Positions 37,601 through 49,288 of a DNA stretch of 64,000 nt are shown one piece after another (the first letter of the stretch is position 1; each line of letters starts with the position of its first letter). A program made the translations under genes and the position numbers. Location: NCBI RefSeq assembly GCF_910591885.1, contig NC_063277.1:14322001-14386000 (forward strand). The letters are read 5' to 3'. Source of the stretch: Bombus terrestris (taxonomy: Eukaryota > Arthropoda > Insecta > Hymenoptera > Apidae). The notes under the pieces were generated by a model. That model saw only the letters and a list, made by a program, of their open reading frames with translations. It searched no databases and had not been told where the DNA came from.

Positions 37601-40208
37601 TTCCCAAGCGAGTAAAATCACTAGAACGTAGGCACGCGAGAAAACAACCGGTAAACCAACAAGTACATAGATGGATAAGGAAAGATCGATAAGGATATGT
37701 ATCCTGATCGAATAACATTATTCGGGACTGGTTGGTCGTACGAGTAGAAACGAAGGAAAAGGGACAGCTCGTCACGTTTTTAAACTTTTCTAAGCCAATG
37801 TTGATCCTTTTTGTTACGATCCACGCTTATTAATTTAAAGCGTCTGCTCCATGAGAGCATTAATACAATTAGCGTCAAGCTTCGCATGAACCGTGGTTGC
37901 CGGCAAATTCACGAACGCACAGCGTCCCTTGAATAATTAAAAAGAGAAACCACTTCCACCGTTTAAAATTATTCTGCAAAGACAACGTTCGTGTAATTGT
38001 TTTCGTAATTTCGTTGTCGTATACTTTCATACGTTAAAAAGCCGGTGACCTCTCTGGTAGTTTCATCGATTATTCAAAGGAGAAATAATCGTATAGTCGG
38101 TTTTACAGGCGTAGCGATAAAATAGAAAAGGAAAACCTACATTGTGCTCCATTTCTCGCGCATCAATCACTGGACGCCAATATTCCAAGTTGTTCCACTT
38201 TTCAAGAAATCCATTTAGAGATCATTACGTCTTAATAGCTGCACGCCAGCATCGTCGCCACTTAACGAGATTGCAACCAAGGAATCTCCTTCGTTGGTAC
38301 TGTAACAATGTTGTTTATCTTCTGCTGGATAAAATAAATGTCCATCTGTAGAACTTCTTGCGCAGAATTCGTGGTCTAATATGTAGAGAAACGCGGGTCT
38401 TTCATTTCGGCTATCTCTGGCTACCACGTTACTCCCTATCGTCCAAGAAGCGAACCACTTGCCTTGCTGTCTTCACTTTTCAGACGTTTTCCCTGGCCTG
38501 TCGTAACGATATCAAAGTGGAACAATGAGGAGACAATGCGTGGAAGTCGGCTTGCTGACGTGCATTCCCGGGTTTACCGAATATCGAAATGTGTCCTGGC
38601 ATCGATATTCGAAGAGTTGGCAGCTGCCGCTGCGACGAAAGTGACGGCGAGACGGGACGACAGGGGAAGAAAGAAGGGAGGAACGGAGAAAAAAAGAACC
38701 AAGTGTCAATCGATATCATTCCACCCGTTCCACGCTTAAGTCACGTCGATAAGGTCACCTACGAATCGTTCTTGCACTGTGGCTGTTCACCGTCCTCACC
38801 CTCACGCTTTGCTGACATAGCACTCGACGGCTGCTATTGGTAGGTTGTGCCTGGCTATTGCAATCTATTCGCTTCTCTCGTTTGTTTCCAGGGCTGGGTA
38901 TTCTACCGTGAGTCTCGATTAATGCAATCGTTCGTTAACGAAGATCGTACACGGTTGTCGTTGAAAAGGATGATCGCAAGAATGACTGTCTAGATGGCGG
39001 AGAATGGAAAAAAATCTTTCAACAAAACGCTGTTTTTGTTCTAAATCGGATGATACTGGTTGACTATGTCTAAAAACTTCTCCACGAGACAATCGGGCAT
39101 ATAATAAAAGTGCGGCCGCGTTGTCGGACAATTGTTTCTTCCTTTCTAAAAAATTCTCTTTCACGTTGACGAACGAGGTCACAGGAATCCCCCGAGAGAA
39201 TTTGACAACAATGACTCGTTTGCGTTGCATAATGGAAGGCAGTATCAGCAGGAGCTCGTTCATCCTCAGTTCCTTAATGCTGTGCGTAAAATGTTTCCAG
39301 TGTTTGTTAGTCATAGATAAACGAGTGCGACGCTGCATAGATTATCTCGGGCATACGACAGATCGGCTAGCGTTATCCGCAGCCGAAACGTCTTCGCAGC
39401 AGCAAGAACTTTCATGCACCGATTCAAATGGATTAAGCTCCACTAGGGCATGGAGTAAAGTTCGCGTGTAAATTTCATATGCTTTTAAACCATGCACATT
39501 CGTGGCAGGTAATCTATCGAGAACTTCGCGAACAATACGGTTCTACAGAAGTGCAAGATGAACGCGGATGGGACTAAAGTCCTGCAATTAGGATTAAAGT
39601 AAACCTTGGAGCATCCTACTCACAGTAACCTTGAAAGCCTTGACAACTTCGGAAACGGTCCTCTGTTTCTCGTTAAACGAAGCGCGTGGGCAAACTCAAG
39701 TTTTGATGTAGCTTGTAACGAGAACGCTCGACGCCATCGCTTCCACAATTTGATTCATTTCTAGCCTGGTTTATCGTCGAGCCAACACAGCCTCGGGGAT
39801 GAACAGGACCTATTATCAAATTAGTTCATTCAACTTGTATGTACAATCAAATGGAATTTCAATTTGTATATCTGGAAGAGCAACACGATTAACGCGGTTC
39901 GTACAAAAATCCTTTGAGCAGGCAAGGTATTCGGTTTCGAACGTGTCAGTAAAAGTACATAAAGTGCTTCTTTTAGGCTGTGCATAAATCGTTGAGAAGG
40001 TTTAGCCGTAGGGCGCAGGTACGATCTGCAAGCCGGAGGCTATTGATAAAAGCGGTTGGTTTGTGCCCTGGTATTCAAATATCTTCTATCATGGCATTTG
40101 GTACTTGTTCTACGTAGCCAAAGGCTCATCTGCCGATCACGTTGTATCTCACTGACTTTTCCTCCGATTTCGCATGTAAACGCACAAGAATATCGCCATA
40201 CTATACAG

Positions 40209-40228
40209 TATATATATATATATATATA
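40209..40228. repeat. (TA)10 microsatellite
   Basis: Ten uninterrupted TA units. Confidence 0.95.
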
Positions 40229-42798
40229 CGTTTCTCTTCGTGTTTATCGCTGTAACTGTATCATCACTATAACATATCGTCAACGATAGAGGTTTCGCCT
40301 TTGCTTGCTTTTTCTGAGGAAAGATGGGAAAGAGTATTTCGATTTAAATTGAAATTAATGGCGATACGAGAAGCAAAGGGATTGGCTATTTCTTTTCTGT
40401 CTGGTAATATTGGTTTGTCGAGGTCGGTTTCCTATTTCAGCTGATATAAACCAAGCCATTCGTTGCTACACGGCTAAGACAAAAGACGCGATGTAACATA
40501 TTGCGTTGTAATACCACATTCAAGCGACGCAAATCGTTTCTCCGTTACGTAAAGAACCACTGGCTAACAAAGATTTCACATCGCGCGACGATGCTTCTAC
40601 AAGGTAGAGCATAAATCTTCTTCACGCTCGCGTTATTTATCGCGACCCGTTAAGTAATGTTCGTTAAAAGCCTTGTCAGATTCAACATTGTCATTGTATC
40701 GCGACGCGCGCATAAGACCAAGGAATTACAAGAGAATGGAGTCGGTCGTTTCGAGGGATACCGTATAATCATATGTCTAAGGAGGGTCGATACGGAGAAA
40801 TCGTACCAAATACGGCGCGTATCGGTCGGTACACACCGTCTCCAGGGAAAGCTAAGAGGAAGGAGAACTGGATAAGCATATAAGCATGGCCGTTAAGGTA
40901 ATTAATAGTCAGGTTTGGCGAAGTTATCGCCTGGCGTTATATCCTGCGATCGAGTGAAGAGTAGGTTAGGCCATCGCGAATGTACCGTATTTATTAAACA
41001 AGATATGGTTTGTCCGAGCAAATATTGCGTCGTTTTGGTCGCATCGGGACCACGATTCTGGCAATTTTACACTGGTGGTGCCAATTTTTTTTACGACCCG
41101 TGTCGTTGCCGATCCACCGAGGGCGATTCGATTACGAAACTGTGAGAAACACACGAACGAAAGTAGTCACAATTGTCCTCGATAGACGTTTTATTGATTA
41201 ATGCGTTTGCGCAATCACTTCGTATTGGCCTGTGTTACTTGTTGTCCCGTTTCATCGGTTTCAAACTCTGACGAGTTTCCTCCATTCGTAATCATTACAA
41301 GTTACAAAAAGCAGCGAAAGAACAATGGGAAAAAAGCGGAGTATTTTATACTCGAATTTTTTGCTCGTATTATTCGTAAAAGTGTATAGGATTTTCCAAT
41401 AATATCGTTCTTGTTAACATTGGTTTTTCGCAATGATGAATAATATTTGAACGGCATTTACGCTCTAATAATCGTACAGAGAAACCAATGAAAATCAACG
41501 ATTCGGTCAATGATGATCGAACGCAAAAACCGTTTATACAAAAAAATTCTAATCTCTCGATCAACATTTTTGTGCAAATTCCACGAATGAATAATCCTCT
41601 CTGTTAGCTGCATTATATTTAACATCTATAAAACGTTACGGTTTTTATTCGATAAACATTGTCACGAGAAATTTATAACAAAAATTACTCCGACTATAAG
41701 CCATAAAAATAAAAAATAGAATCCTGATGAATATTTTAGTCTAGCGTGATAAACGCATTAAATAGCACGGATTCACATATTAAACTGGTTATTTAAATAT
41801 CGTTTCACGGTCGCTAAACGTAGCAAAGCAAGGTGCGACGAATTTTTAATAACATTCCGTATGCTTGGTTTCCATGAATTTTATGAAAATATCGAGCACA
41901 AAAGGATCGAAAGATATTCACATTTGCAAAGATAATTCTACTACGAAGAATAGGAAATCTGAATTGAGATTTGGATTTCCGAAGAAATCCAAGCAACGAA
42001 AGAATACCAAAAGGGTATTATAAAGATATTATACATAAAGGTATAAATTATCCCGCGGTGAAAGGCAGCGCAATGATTTTAATAAGAAATTCAAAAAATA
42101 GTAATACGCGTCAAAGAAATTAAAATAAGGTGTTAGAATAAAGTGGCCAAGGCAGAATCCTAGCGATAAGGAAAGCGACGCAGGAATTCTGGAGTATATC
42201 TTTGTTATAAATAAAATACAACGTTACAAGAAGTAGCAAAAGTAACATCAGATCGCAAGAACGTGTAACGTATCCATAAGAAAATATGCCAGAGACAGGT
42301 GTGGCACGATATACGTGAATTATACACGATCGGTGATGTAGTATGTATCGCGGTTAAAGAACATCCCAAGTTACTCGCGAGACATATCGAATTGGGTTGG
42401 GCTCATTTTCTACCAACGGGATCGTTATCGTTCTCCGCTGCTTGTTTCCTCCCTATTACAGAGCGCTAACTTTCAATGACAGTTGGCCGAAGTTGGAACG
42501 ATCGCGCGGTGTCTGGTCGCGAAAGCGGGACTTTGCGATCCAAAGACGCTTGATAACGTTTGCATGGACAATGAAAGAGAGTCGGGAAGAAAACGTCAGC
42601 CAGAGATCAAAAGATTATCCTTCAAAAGCAGGCGAACAAATAAGTGGTACAAAGAAGCAAGAGGGAGAGGAGCGAGAGATAAACTTCATTCGTAAACAGC
42701 TTCAATTTAATTTCGTGGCGCCCGTCTTGAATGCGAAACTAGGGACGATAGGTGGGCAAGTATCTCTCATATTTTTCTATTCAAAAGGCCTTACACGT

Positions 42799-42822
42799 CG
42801 GTATATACGGTATATAATACCG
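42799..42822. repeat. Duplicated CGGTATATA with inverted ATACCG
   Basis: CGGTATATA occurs twice in tandem (42799-42807, 42808-42816), then ATACCG (42817-42822) makes a 6-bp-arm hairpin with the second copy. Confidence 0.85.
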
Positions 42823-44183
42823 TAGACGTATCCTGCGACACGGTACGTTCACCATTCAGCTAGCATCAATCAAAATCGTTCTGTCGAGAAGAAAAAAACG
42901 TGACAAATAAACAAAATGTTCGTTGCTACGGGGCTAGATCATTTAGCTGTCTCGACAAAATTTATGTTTGGATTTTCGTTTTGTTACCTTCTATAATATC
43001 GAAAGTCCGCGAAAGTCTCCAACTGCTTTCGGTCTTTTCTGATCTCAGCTTCTTAACATAACTTACCAATCTTTTTAGGACGGTAAGCTTGATATATTTA
43101 TATCAGGTTGGTGGTGAATTTCACTTAGCTCAATGTTTGATGGTTTGTTAGGACTTTCCGTGAAATTGATTCACATTCCTTGTTTTTCGTTCCCCGAAAC
43201 GTTAAATTCCACTTCATTTCGTCTATCCAGGCCGCCCCATCTGCTTAGTGGCAAGTCCAAAACCTTGGTTTTACTGCCGAACAAATATAGTCGAGCGACC
43301 TCGCAGCAATTTAATAAACGACGCTCCACTTTTTCCCTGTATCGATATCACGATAGCCAAGCAACCGTGAATTTCATGCATTACTTCCATCAAACTGTTA
43401 TTTCATAGAAAACCTATAAAACATAACGACAGTTAATCTACGTACTGAAAATTTATAACCAAGCAACGTGTTCGAATTTCCAATTCTCCGAGCTAATCTT
43501 CGAATAGAAGCTCGTACGAGAACGTAAAATTAGTTAGAAAATTTCCATCACGTACAAAGATATGTAAAAAGAAGAGAAAAATTTAATCGCGTCAATACGT
43601 TGATACTTTCGGCCTGTTTTACAAAATTCTCCCCTTTTGTGCATACGAATATATTATAATTCAGCAGCGAGTTAGCGTAATGCTTTCTCGAAAACGAATT
43701 CTTCGTTTCCATATATCAATACGTTTTACTGACCCGTCTTCAATAGCTGTAACGACGAAATGGAAAATTTTTCATTTAGATTACCCGGACACTATCCTGT
43801 TCTCACCTTTTTCACCCATCTGTATCTAACCCCACTTTCGGATATTACTTCTGCGATTGACACGCTTTAGCTTTATCAAGAACGCATCGTAACGTCAGGA
43901 CGTTGTAAAAAATGAATCGGGAAATTCTCTGTCTCGTGAAATCTAGTTCCACCCCTCTCTCGACGTATCTCCATCTTTTCTCTGCCCTTGCAGATCTCAT
44001 ACGAACGTATTACGAATCCCAAGTGACTCGAGACCAGCTACAGGTTTAATATTTTTCCACCTTTCTCCTTCGCCGCGAAAAAACGTAACGAATCAGTTCT
44101 ATCGTCCATGATTATAATCTATGCTGTTCAACGTTTCTTACGATAAGCATATTTCAGAGTGTCCGCTGAATCTGTAGTTATAT

Positions 44184-44468
44184 CTAGCAGCGTGAAGTTA
44201 TACAGAGGGGATATGGAAACTCGTCTTTCCATATTTTCTGGAAATACGCTAGGCACGAGTACGTGGTCGTAATATTAGATAAAAGCTCGCAAAATTGCAT
44301 TTTCGGTCGCCCTTGTTCTGGGCTACCTGCCACAGTAAATCGGATTTTCGGATTTGCTAGATACAAGCACTCAAAGGGTTCAGTCAAATCATACTCAGAC
44401 TGGAAAAAGCTGGCCATGCCAGTTACTGAATTTTCAATGCAAATTTTTTCGCAAGTTTGTATGTCCAT
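44184..44468 (-). CDS. Unrecognised open frame, 94 aa, cysteine-containing
   Basis: I do not recognise this frame. The ATG follows in-frame stops in AT-rich sequence and opens 94 codons to a stop. The chain has seven spread cysteines (first at about residues 6 and 10) and a varied, protein-like composition with segments such as NPKIRFTVAGSPEQGRP and FQKIWKDEFPYPLC. There is no signal peptide and no obvious acceptor just upstream. The opposite strand is also open for 69 codons over the same bases, which favours chance or a decayed fragment. It could be a fossil exon or transposon piece; the composition is less low-complexity than most frames in this window. Confidence 0.18.
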   Translation of the reverse strand: MDIQTCEKICIENSVTGMASFFQSEYDLTEPFECLYLANPKIRFTVAGSPEQGRPKMQFCELLSNITTTYSCLAYFQKIWKDEFPYPLCITSRC

Positions 44469-44519
44469 ATAAATAGTGTATAATTAATAAATTTACAGTA
44501 CGACTTACAATGTAATAAG

Positions 44520-44532
44520 TTTTTTTTTTTTT
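44520..44532. repeat. T13 homopolymer
   Basis: Thirteen T on the plus strand; an A tract on the minus strand upstream of the minus-strand open frame at 44184-44468. Confidence 0.95.
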
Positions 44533-47500
44533 AGCAATTCTATCGACATTAAAGACCAAAAAGACAACAAATTTTCGCGTTTATTTCAGTGATAACATAC
44601 ATGTAGAATTAATTTCAAATCTGAACAAATCAAGGGTTCGCCTTCAACCTTCAAAATTCTCCGTTTCTTAAAATGTTGCGCGATTCTCCCCCTTGTTTTC
44701 GGCATGAATACATAAATGTAATTTAATGAATTCATAAGATTTCTTTCAGAACTTTCCATGTTATAAAGTTACCTCTTTTTATCGTTTCGTCAAAAGTAAA
44801 GATTTCGCTGTATAAAATAATTTAACCAGTTCCGGGAAAATACGCAGCAATCTCGTAAAGCGTAATCTTTCATCGTCAGGAATTCCGGAAACTTTTTCAC
44901 CGACGTATAAAATTTTTATATGTCCTACGCCGCTGGTATTTCCCATTAATATTTTGCGATTGCATAATTTGCGATCTGCCACGGATAATTCCTTACGTTG
45001 AAAGGAACTAGCATTTTCTCATTGACTTTTTACTTTCCTGCGTAACCACCAGTCACGATTGTTGACATTCCGCTGGGTTCAAATTTAAATTTTTTCCGCG
45101 GAATATAAATTCGACGGGAATATTTTAGATCGAACGTCACGAGATACGTGCTAGTTCCAGTAAAAAATTATGTATGCTATCCTTTTTATTGACAAAATGT
45201 AGAATATAGACACAAGTTTCGTGTTGACTTAACCTTTAAGTAATTCGATATTTCCTTCTTTCTTTTTCTCTTATTTTACTTCGCAATAAAACCTAAGCAC
45301 AATTATAAACAAAATTTTTGTAACTTAGTACCGTAGATATCATTGGAATTTTTCTCTCGTTTTATTAAAATAAATTCATATTCAGAGACATTTATTTCGA
45401 TGAACGTTGTACATAAATATTATAATATTCGCGAATGATTCGCACTTTTGTGTGTTATACGATAACGATTGCTTTGTTCCCTCGAGAAGGCACCTTTTAC
45501 AGCGAGTTACCAAAACACGTAAAATTGCGTCACAAACTACCTTCAAGAAGAGTAGTTCATTCGAAATTTTAGAGCTACATTAAAATTATGTGTTCAAAGT
45601 AACGAGAACGTCCCATAAGGGTTGAAGCAATTACCTTGTTAGGATTATTTATGAAACGGTAGTCAGAGGAAGTAGAAGAGAGACACGTTTGCAGGAAATA
45701 ATTCGTTAAGAAGCAAAGGCGGTCGTACGCGAGGCATGGAAATACGACGGCAGTCCGTTTATTCGTGGTATTTCAATCCGTGAGGTGCAGAAGCGTACAA
45801 CGCTGTGCAACCACTGAGTGATCAGCAAAACGAGATGAAGGCGGTCGATTCATAATGTAGTCGGTTCCTATGAAAATAGTATGCGCGTATTTCCTAGTTT
45901 TACAGAGTACGAAAGTGCTTCTGTGTCCATTTCATTGCAAGGCTGAAAAGCAGATAGGAAGCTGCACTCTCGAGTTCATTTCCGTTCCACTCTTGGCCTC
46001 GTACTGTCGCATCAAAAAACATCATAAAGTTGGTATACCCGTTTCAGCTGGCAACCCCCTCCATCGACTCCAGGTCGACCTTTCTAACACCACCGGCTAC
46101 CCTCGTTACCATCTCTTTCGGTAAACCTTCATTTCTATCTCTTTACCTACTCTATAACTGCAACCGCAATGCTTTAACGTGTATGCCTAAACAGCTGTTG
46201 ATGAGATGGCAGAGGATGCTTGCAAGCTAGAGATTTTCAATGCGACCGTCGATATATTTCCTTTAATTTTACACGCCAATTATTCGGAAAATTTTACATT
46301 TTTATCGAAGCAGTGAAACAAGATTCCATTCGACCTTCTCTTTCGTATTGTATCGAATATTTTATTATACCGAAAGCTCTACTGTAAAAAATATCCTTCT
46401 CTCGCGTGACAGTTAATTCAGGCGTCCCGTACGTTCGTTTCTTTTAGCGTTACTTTTCGAATGACGTCACCATTCGTGGAATACGATATCGTTCGTGGAA
46501 TTTTCGTGAAATTCCATGGCCGCTGTTCTCGTTGAATGGTTGTTGGGGATATTTCGACTCTCTTCGGCAGAGGCCGAGCTTCCCTTTCATTAAACTTATT
46601 TGAAACCTCCCGAGGCGAACGTATGTATGCACGTACTTTCAGAGGATACGAGCCACGACCGCGATGCGATACACAGAATTTGAATTCAATTTTGCAGCAT
46701 ACCTCTACTTAACCAAGTCAACGGAATTACACCACGAAACGAAAGCTCTTCCTCATACGAATTGCAACTTAGTCAGAATTTTTCAATATTCATCCACTAA
46801 CCATCGATATTTCCAATTTAATTTAATTAATAAAATAATACATATTTATGATACCCGAATGGATTTATCTTTTGGAATGGTCGACGTCGAAATTCTTAAG
46901 CTTATCCCATCCTTTCTCTTTTTTTTTTCAATTAGAGACAACACTTTGATATTAAATTCTATTCTTTAAAAAATGCATGCATATAATGTGGTTGTCCACG
47001 TATTCAGCAATGCTACGACTCTTTGCGTAGAACGCAACCCCTTTCTGGCTTTCATATAACTCCAATCATCGTCCTTTGATGCCCATATCTCCGCGCCATT
47101 CAAAAGCATGCGGATCACGGCGAGAACATGCACGAATTTCAAATTCAATAGAGTGACCTCGATTCCATTAAATTCACTGATCGCGGGACATTGGCACCTT
47201 GTGACCTGTTTCCATTTTTCCAGTGTGGCTCATGTATCAAGTTATTAATGACAGACAGGTGTTATTGTGTTTGGTGTTGACTTTTCAGTTTCAGCTAACA
47301 TCCTTTCGCGTCAGATAAAAAAAAGGTTCTCCTGTTAAAAGAAAACATCACATAATAGTAACACTTTGTATGCGGAGTGCTGAGTTAAAAATTCACAAGT
47401 TTAAAGAAATAATTTATTTTGCCTGAAAAATGTATACGTAATATTTCGAGTAAGTAAATAAATTGATCTTGACAAGCGAGGTTAATATCGGCTAACAAAC

Positions 47501-48178
47501 GATGCGAAATCTGATTTATTTCTATCTCACTTCCTATCTTCTTTGTTTCTTTAGAATACTGTCAACAAAGCGTTGAGAATATTCTATCTGGAAGCGAAGG
47601 TAATTTAAAATAGAATGTTTCCGATATTCCTGATTATCGATGCAGACTTTCGAACCGCGAATGTAAAGAATCGAACACGATGCCGCAATGTACCGCGCCG
47701 GTTCCGAGAGGTTTCCTTGCGTTCGCGTTTTGAAAATTCAGTAATAACTTTGTAAGGTACTATGTAATTGCGATACCTGGTCGCGCGGGTCGTAAAATGT
47801 AAATGCGATGCAAATCCCGTGCGATATGGTAATTCGGGAAACATTTAAAAATAGCGGGAATACTTATTATAAACTCGATTCTTTTTCAGTCGATACGTTC
47901 GTTTTTCTTCCTTTAGAGAGTCTGAGACTGCACAGACTGAATATGATATTTCATAATATTTCGCAAATTATTCGCCGACGTAAATCGTTAGGACGAATAT
48001 GAAAATGCATTTGAAACGAAACAAAGGTATTTCGACAGTGAACAAAAATATTGGCGAAATAATATCAATAAATCTTCATAGCTGTATGGTAAAATCGAGC
48101 GAGCGAGCGAATTTATGAAATTTTCGAAGAATTTTCAGGTCATTTGACAAAGTTTTGATGGCGCGGATTGTAGAAAGG

Positions 48179-48187
48179 TATAAAAGG
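48179..48187 (+). promoter_or_regulatory. Candidate TATA box (TATAAAAGG)
   Basis: The same perfect 9-base TATA word as in the cuticular promoter. TTTTCAATA, a fair initiator with its A at 48210, lies 31 bases downstream, which is the ideal spacing. Confidence 0.35.
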
Positions 48188-48287
48188 CAAATGTTTTATG
48201 CTCATTTTCAATATAACACAATCCATTTCAGCGCATTCTGCGTTTATGAAAGTAATAGAACAGACGAGGCAGTAAAAACATCGAAAT

Positions 48288-48461
48288 ATGAAACTTAAAC
48301 TACAGTTTTGCTTTCAAACAGTGATGAAAAATCGATCAGATGATATTCAAACTTCGGGGTGTAAATTAAATTCCGATAAAATACTTAACAATCATGCTAA
48401 CGACTACTTTCCAGATTTTCTCCTTTCCGAGGAGAGTAGCCGAGAGATAGCTAACAATTGA
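48288..48461 (+). CDS. Possible small ORF (57 aa) downstream of the TATA at 48179
   Basis: I do not recognise this product. An ATG about 78 bases after the presumed start site opens 57 codons to TGA. The predicted chain starts M-K-L-K-L-Q-F-C-F and is then polar and acidic, including DYFPDFLLSEESSREIANN. The N-terminal hydrophobic stretch is too short and charged for a confident signal peptide. An earlier ATG (48245-48247) opens only 9 codons. A minus-strand frame of 93 codons overlaps from 48366, so chance openness of the region cannot be excluded. It may be a real short gene, part of a spliced one, or chance. Confidence 0.17.
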   Translation: MKLKLQFCFQTVMKNRSDDIQTSGCKLNSDKILNNHANDYFPDFLLSEESSREIANN

Positions 48462-48785
48462 ATTTCCTTCGCATTGAGTGGGTTTCAGGGGACGTCGAAC
48501 GACCGAAAGCAAAATTTCGTAGGTTTTCTTTACCATCTTTTTCGGGTTCGCTGATATTTTGAGCACGTAGCCGGCACTGGGGCTAGTTACGTGGATCAGC
48601 GATTTTTCCAAAATCGCATTATCCCTGGTTGTCAGTTCATCGCGCATTCATTCAAGATGATTCACGATTTCGAAACAGAACCTGGTTCGACGATAAAATG
48701 CGCTCATTTAAAACTGTATCACATTATTGCAAACTGTTAACGTACAAATTACCGTAGGTTCCAGATAAGCATCGGTGTATCATAT

Positions 48786-49288
48786 TGTAGTATCGTGGGC
48801 AAAAGGCCCAAGATATCGGCCGAACCGTATACAAAGTGGCGAGAGCCGTGGCGCCGTCGAGTACATCAATGTGTCGTCGGTCCTTTCAAGTGGACAGTTT
48901 TGTGGAAAGAGCCTGCGTGACCCTGGCCACGGGGTTTCGGGACACGTGTTCGATGGAACGAGAAAAGACAAAGAGACGCTAAGGGTAGAGTTAGTTGAGA
49001 CGCCAGCGAGAACGAATGCAAAAGGCGTGCAGTATGAGTTGAGAAGCGAGTGCAGATGCCGAAGACGAGAGTTGTAGAGTTGCTAGCGTTGTAGAGAGAT
49101 CGAGTTGTTAGTTATAGAGTTGCGAGAGTGATTTGAACGGAATAAGACTTTTGTGTTTTAGTTCAAGTTAAACATTTATCGTTCTCTGTCCAATTAATCT
49201 TTGTTATTTTTATTTATCTTAATAAATAGTATTAGGAGAATTTTACAAATCTAAATTATCCTAATCCTATCCCTTTTTCGATACTACA
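48786..49288 (+). mobile_element. Solo LTR of an LTR retrotransposon (503 bp)
   Basis: The segment begins TGTAGTATCG and ends CGATACTACA, perfect 10-bp inverted ends in the TG...CA form of an LTR. It is flanked on both sides by ATAT (48782-48785 and 49289-49292), a 4-bp target-site duplication as expected for Ty3/gypsy-type integrases. AATAAA at 49221-49226 lies 62 bases before the 3' end, as in an R/U5 arrangement, which sets the plus orientation. The middle is GC-richer than its surroundings and repeats GAGTTG-like words (about 49000-49130). No reverse transcriptase or second LTR is seen nearby, so this looks like a solo LTR left by LTR-LTR recombination. A short non-autonomous DNA transposon is the alternative; the AATAAA position argues for an LTR. 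Confidence 0.75.

Larger units (their letters stand above)
31657..48178. other. Long noncoding stretch (intergenic or giant intron)
   Basis: Apart from the separately listed repeats and the weak frame at 44184-44468, nothing gene-like was recognised. 38460-38840 is open in several frames because of a purine-rich stretch (38640-38700). 41400-42300 and 44480-45450 are strongly AT-rich. Confidence 0.55.

Noticed and set aside
45870..46124. 84-codon plus-strand frame starting MKIVCAYFLVL, signal-peptide-like
   Set aside because: The hydrophobic start is short and followed at once by more Cys/Leu without a clear cleavage site; there is no TATA at the right distance and no recognisable mature protein.
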